Origin: an uncultured Erysipelotrichaceae bacterium
Lineage (GTDB): Bacteria > Bacillota_I > Bacilli_A > Erysipelotrichales > Erysipelotrichaceae
Length of the DNA stretch: 8,295 nucleotides
Direction of reading: 5' to 3'
Assembly (NCBI GenBank): GCA_902782505.1
Contig: CACZNO010000259.1
Coordinates: 1 to 8,295 of the forward strand
Shown piece after piece: positions 6,492 to 8,295 of this stretch. Position numbers and translations under genes: made by a program. The notes under the pieces are model-generated. The model was not told where the DNA came from and did no database searches. It saw only the letters and a program-made list of their open reading frames with translations. Each line of letters begins with the position of its first letter. The first letter of the stretch is position 1.

Positions 6492-8295
6492 TTCGGGGGT
6501 TGCCTTCACATGTTTTTTCTCCGGCAAAGGCGCGTCTTTTTTGCGCGTATAGTGTTTTTTCTCGTTGCGGTTGCGCATCGAGGTATTCTTCATGATCTCC
6601 TTGAGTTCTTCTTCGGAGACCGTGTATTTCTTCCGTTCATAAGTACCGGCGGTCTTGTTCGATAAATCGATATGCGCCATATCATCCACTTCATCCCAGG
6701 GCACATAATACCCCGCGCCGTTTTTACAGAATACGGAACCCGGCGGATTGCGCAGATCAGCCTCGGGGTCGTACGCAAATTCCCGTACGACTTCTTCCTC
6801 ATCCTTGACCGGTTCATACCCGCCCGCTTCAAAAGTAAAGCGTCCCTTTCCTCTGGTGTAGGAAAGAACTTCGCTGCGGTAGTTCACCATATTGCGCACC
6901 GGCGCTTTTCCGGTAACGCACATGCCGTTTGGGGTTTCGGAAACGCTGATATCCGCGCCGCGTTTTTCCAGATCGAACAAAGCCCGGCTGAGGCTTTCCG
7001 AAGGTACTTCCAGCGTAAACGCATAATACGGTTCCAGCAGCACGCTTTCCGCCTTCATCAGCGCCTGACGCACCGCCCGCACCGACGCTTCGCGGAAATC
7101 ATACGTTTCGGTGTGTTTCAGGTGCCCTCTTCCGGCCAGGAAGGATATTTTGACATCGGTCAAATCCGAACCGGTCAGCACTCCTTTATGGCGGATACGG
7201 GTAAGCTGATCCATGACGGTCTTCTGCCAATGGGAAGGCAAATCGTCCGACGGGCAGCGGTTCTGAACAAGGATCCCCGCGCCTTTTTCCGCCGGTTCAA
7301 TTTTTACCGCAACTTCCGCGTAATGACGCAGCGGTTCGAAATGTCCGAATCCGATCACCGCGTCCCGGATGGTTTCCCGGTATACGATCCTTCCGGTGCC
7401 GAATTCCACAAATACACCGGTGCGCTCCGCGATTTTCTTTCGCAGTACTTCCTTCTGCATCTCTCCCATGATCTGCAGCCGGATTTTCTTGGATTTAGCG
7501 TCGGTATGGATTTCCAGCGCCGGATCTTCCTTGGCCAGTTCATTCATTGTCTCGGACATCGCCAGGGCATTGATTCCCGCCGGTAAAACAAGTTCATAAT
7601 TGACAAACGCGTTCAAAAGCCGTTTTTCCCCGTCTTCCTCAAACCCGATCCCGGCCCCCGGTTCATACGAGGATAATCCCTTCACGGCGCAGACCGTACC
7701 CGCTTCCGCGGCGTCCATCAGCCGGTAATTCTTTCCGGAATAAATCCGGATCTGGTCAGCTTTTTCCTCATCGTTCAGTTTCTGTTTGGTTTTCAGGATC
7801 CCGCCGGTAATCTTCATATGAGTTAACCGGTTTCCCTGTTCGTCCGCGGAGACTTTATACACGCGGGCACCGAATTCCTCCGGGTATTCCTTTTCCTTCG
7901 CATAGGAAGATACGGCGTCCATGAATTCCTCCACGCCCTGAATCTTTAACGCCGAGCCGAAATACACCGGAAACAGTTCCCGTTTTACGACGGCGTTCTC
8001 GATGAGATCTTCCGAGATCTTCCGGCCTTCCAGATAGGCGTTCATCATTTCTTCGTTGATGGTCGCAAGGTGTTCTTCCGTATCTTCTTTCCCCATGGCG
8101 ACGCACTTATCGGAAAACGCTTTGACAAGATCCGACAGCAGTTCTTCTTCGGAATGATAACTGATGTCCATTTTGTTTACGAAAAAGACGGCCGGGACCT
8201 TGTAGAATTCCAGACACTTCATAATGGTTTCGGTATGACTCTGGACTCCGTCCTGTCCGTTGATCAGCACTACCGCCAGATCCAAAACCTGTAAG
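6072..8295 (-). CDS. EF-G/TetM-like translational GTPase fused to a C-terminal YacP/Rae1-like NYN nuclease domain (5' partial)
   Basis: About 740 residues are visible; the start, P-loop and DTPGH switch lie beyond the right edge. Residue numbers count from the codon at 8285. NKMD (37-40) and GSALK (110-114) are the G4 and G5 guanine-binding motifs. EF-G-like domains II-V follow. The late part matches ribosomal protection proteins of the TetM group closely: LLEPYYAF (416-423), SLSRALFD (431-438), then a YRSEVLSYTRGKG block and GGY (488-490). A unique region with NPPGSVFC and a basic linker (541-598) leads to residues 599-737, an NYN/YacP domain with VDGYNMI, FDGY, NETADSYIE, ATSDE and ISAREL. 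Its acidic residues Asp606, Asp652, Asp681 and Asp703 are the expected metal-dependent nuclease site. B. subtilis Rae1 (YacP) cuts mRNA in the ribosomal A site, so this protein probably couples ribosome binding by the GTPase to mRNA cleavage (inference). The gene converges on DegV, with the stop codons sharing TTAA. Confidence 0.88.
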   Translation of the reverse strand, partial: LQVLDLAVVLINGQDGVQSHTETIMKCLEFYKVPAVFFVNKMDISYHSEEELLSDLVKAFSDKCVAMGKEDTEEHLATINEEMMNAYLEGRKISEDLIENAVVKRELFPVYFGSALKIQGVEEFMDAVSSYAKEKEYPEEFGARVYKVSADEQGNRLTHMKITGGILKTKQKLNDEEKADQIRIYSGKNYRLMDAAEAGTVCAVKGLSSYEPGAGIGFEEDGEKRLLNAFVNYELVLPAGINALAMSETMNELAKEDPALEIHTDAKSKKIRLQIMGEMQKEVLRKKIAERTGVFVEFGTGRIVYRETIRDAVIGFGHFEPLRHYAEVAVKIEPAEKGAGILVQNRCPSDDLPSHWQKTVMDQLTRIRHKGVLTGSDLTDVKISFLAGRGHLKHTETYDFREASVRAVRQALMKAESVLLEPYYAFTLEVPSESLSRALFDLEKRGADISVSETPNGMCVTGKAPVRNMVNYRSEVLSYTRGKGRFTFEAGGYEPVKDEEEVVREFAYDPEADLRNPPGSVFCKNGAGYYVPWDEVDDMAHIDLSNKTAGTYERKKYTVSEEELKEIMKNTSMRNRNEKKHYTRKKDAPLPEKKHVKATPELPVCLIVDGYNMIYAWNDLKEISRADLSLARNKLIDRIFSYAGYEGYKCLLVFDGYKRPDNAGSSVKDGEMTIVYTRTNETADSYIEKVSADLKKQYRLLVATSDELIQNAVFAHGALRISARELEMRLEGYSKNLKNL
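6143..6166 (+). terminator. Terminator for the DegV gene, placed inside the convergent coding sequence
   Basis: The plus strand shows a perfect 7-bp GC-rich stem, CGCCGTG (6143-6149) and CACGGCG (6156-6162), with a 6-base loop, followed by TTTTGTATT. It begins 68 bases after the DegV stop codon. On the minus strand the same hairpin is followed by CTCT rather than a T run, so it should act only on the DegV transcript. The bases also code conserved residues (NAVFAHGA) of the opposite gene, so the hairpin could be partly chance. Confidence 0.5.

Noticed and set aside
6672..7586. A 304-codon plus-strand open frame
   Set aside because: It lies fully antisense to the EF-G-like domains of the fusion gene, shows no recognisable domain, and is explained by the codon bias of the real gene.
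6072..8295. Tetracycline resistance gene of the tetM type
   Set aside because: The C-terminal blocks resemble TetM, but the fused nuclease domain and the ordinary chromosomal surroundings without mobile elements argue for a housekeeping or stress translation factor. Resistance cannot be claimed.

Overview
The window reads as a chromosomal segment of a Gram-positive Bacillota (Firmicutes) bacterium of moderate G+C content. The evidence is the AAGGAG-type ribosome binding sites, a secreted adhesin with a thioester domain and Cna-B repeats, a DegV-family lipid-binding protein, and a C-terminal YacP/Rae1-type nuclease domain. An Erysipelotrichales- or Clostridia-type host is plausible, but the sequence does not fix the genus. 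Six protein genes fill almost all of the window. I see no rRNA, tRNA, CRISPR array, transposon or gene-free stretch longer than 100 bases.

Layout: (1) Positions 1-1834, minus strand, hold the N-terminal 611 residues of a large secreted adhesin: a signal peptide, a probable thioester domain and at least four SpaA/Cna-B repeats. The gene runs off the left edge. (2) A rho-independent terminator at 1896-1922 separates it from an upstream minus-strand cluster at 1933-5122. In transcription order the cluster is a membrane-anchored alpha/beta hydrolase, a COG0523 (CobW-type) metallochaperone GTPase with an extreme His/Asp/Glu/Cys metal-binding insert, and a second, degenerate CobW-like protein whose C-terminal half carries an extra domain. 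The two GTPase genes touch exactly (stop then start, no spacer). (3) An 89-base divergent promoter region leads to a DegV-family gene (5212-6075, plus strand). (4) A minus-strand gene (6072 to the right edge, 5' end missing) converges on DegV with a 4-base stop-codon overlap. It encodes an EF-G/TetM-like translational GTPase fused to a C-terminal YacP/Rae1-like NYN ribonuclease domain.

Functional reading: the GTPase pair looks like a metal (most likely zinc) delivery module, with the first protein as metal sink and GTPase and the second as a divergent partner. Separate promoters are visible for the hydrolase, probably for the GTPase pair, and for DegV. The most unusual parts are the translational GTPase-nuclease fusion, the metal arm with duplicated CxCC-like motifs, and the CobW-like fusion protein that has lost the usual metal-binding motif. 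Enzyme families are called from motifs read by eye; no database search was possible.
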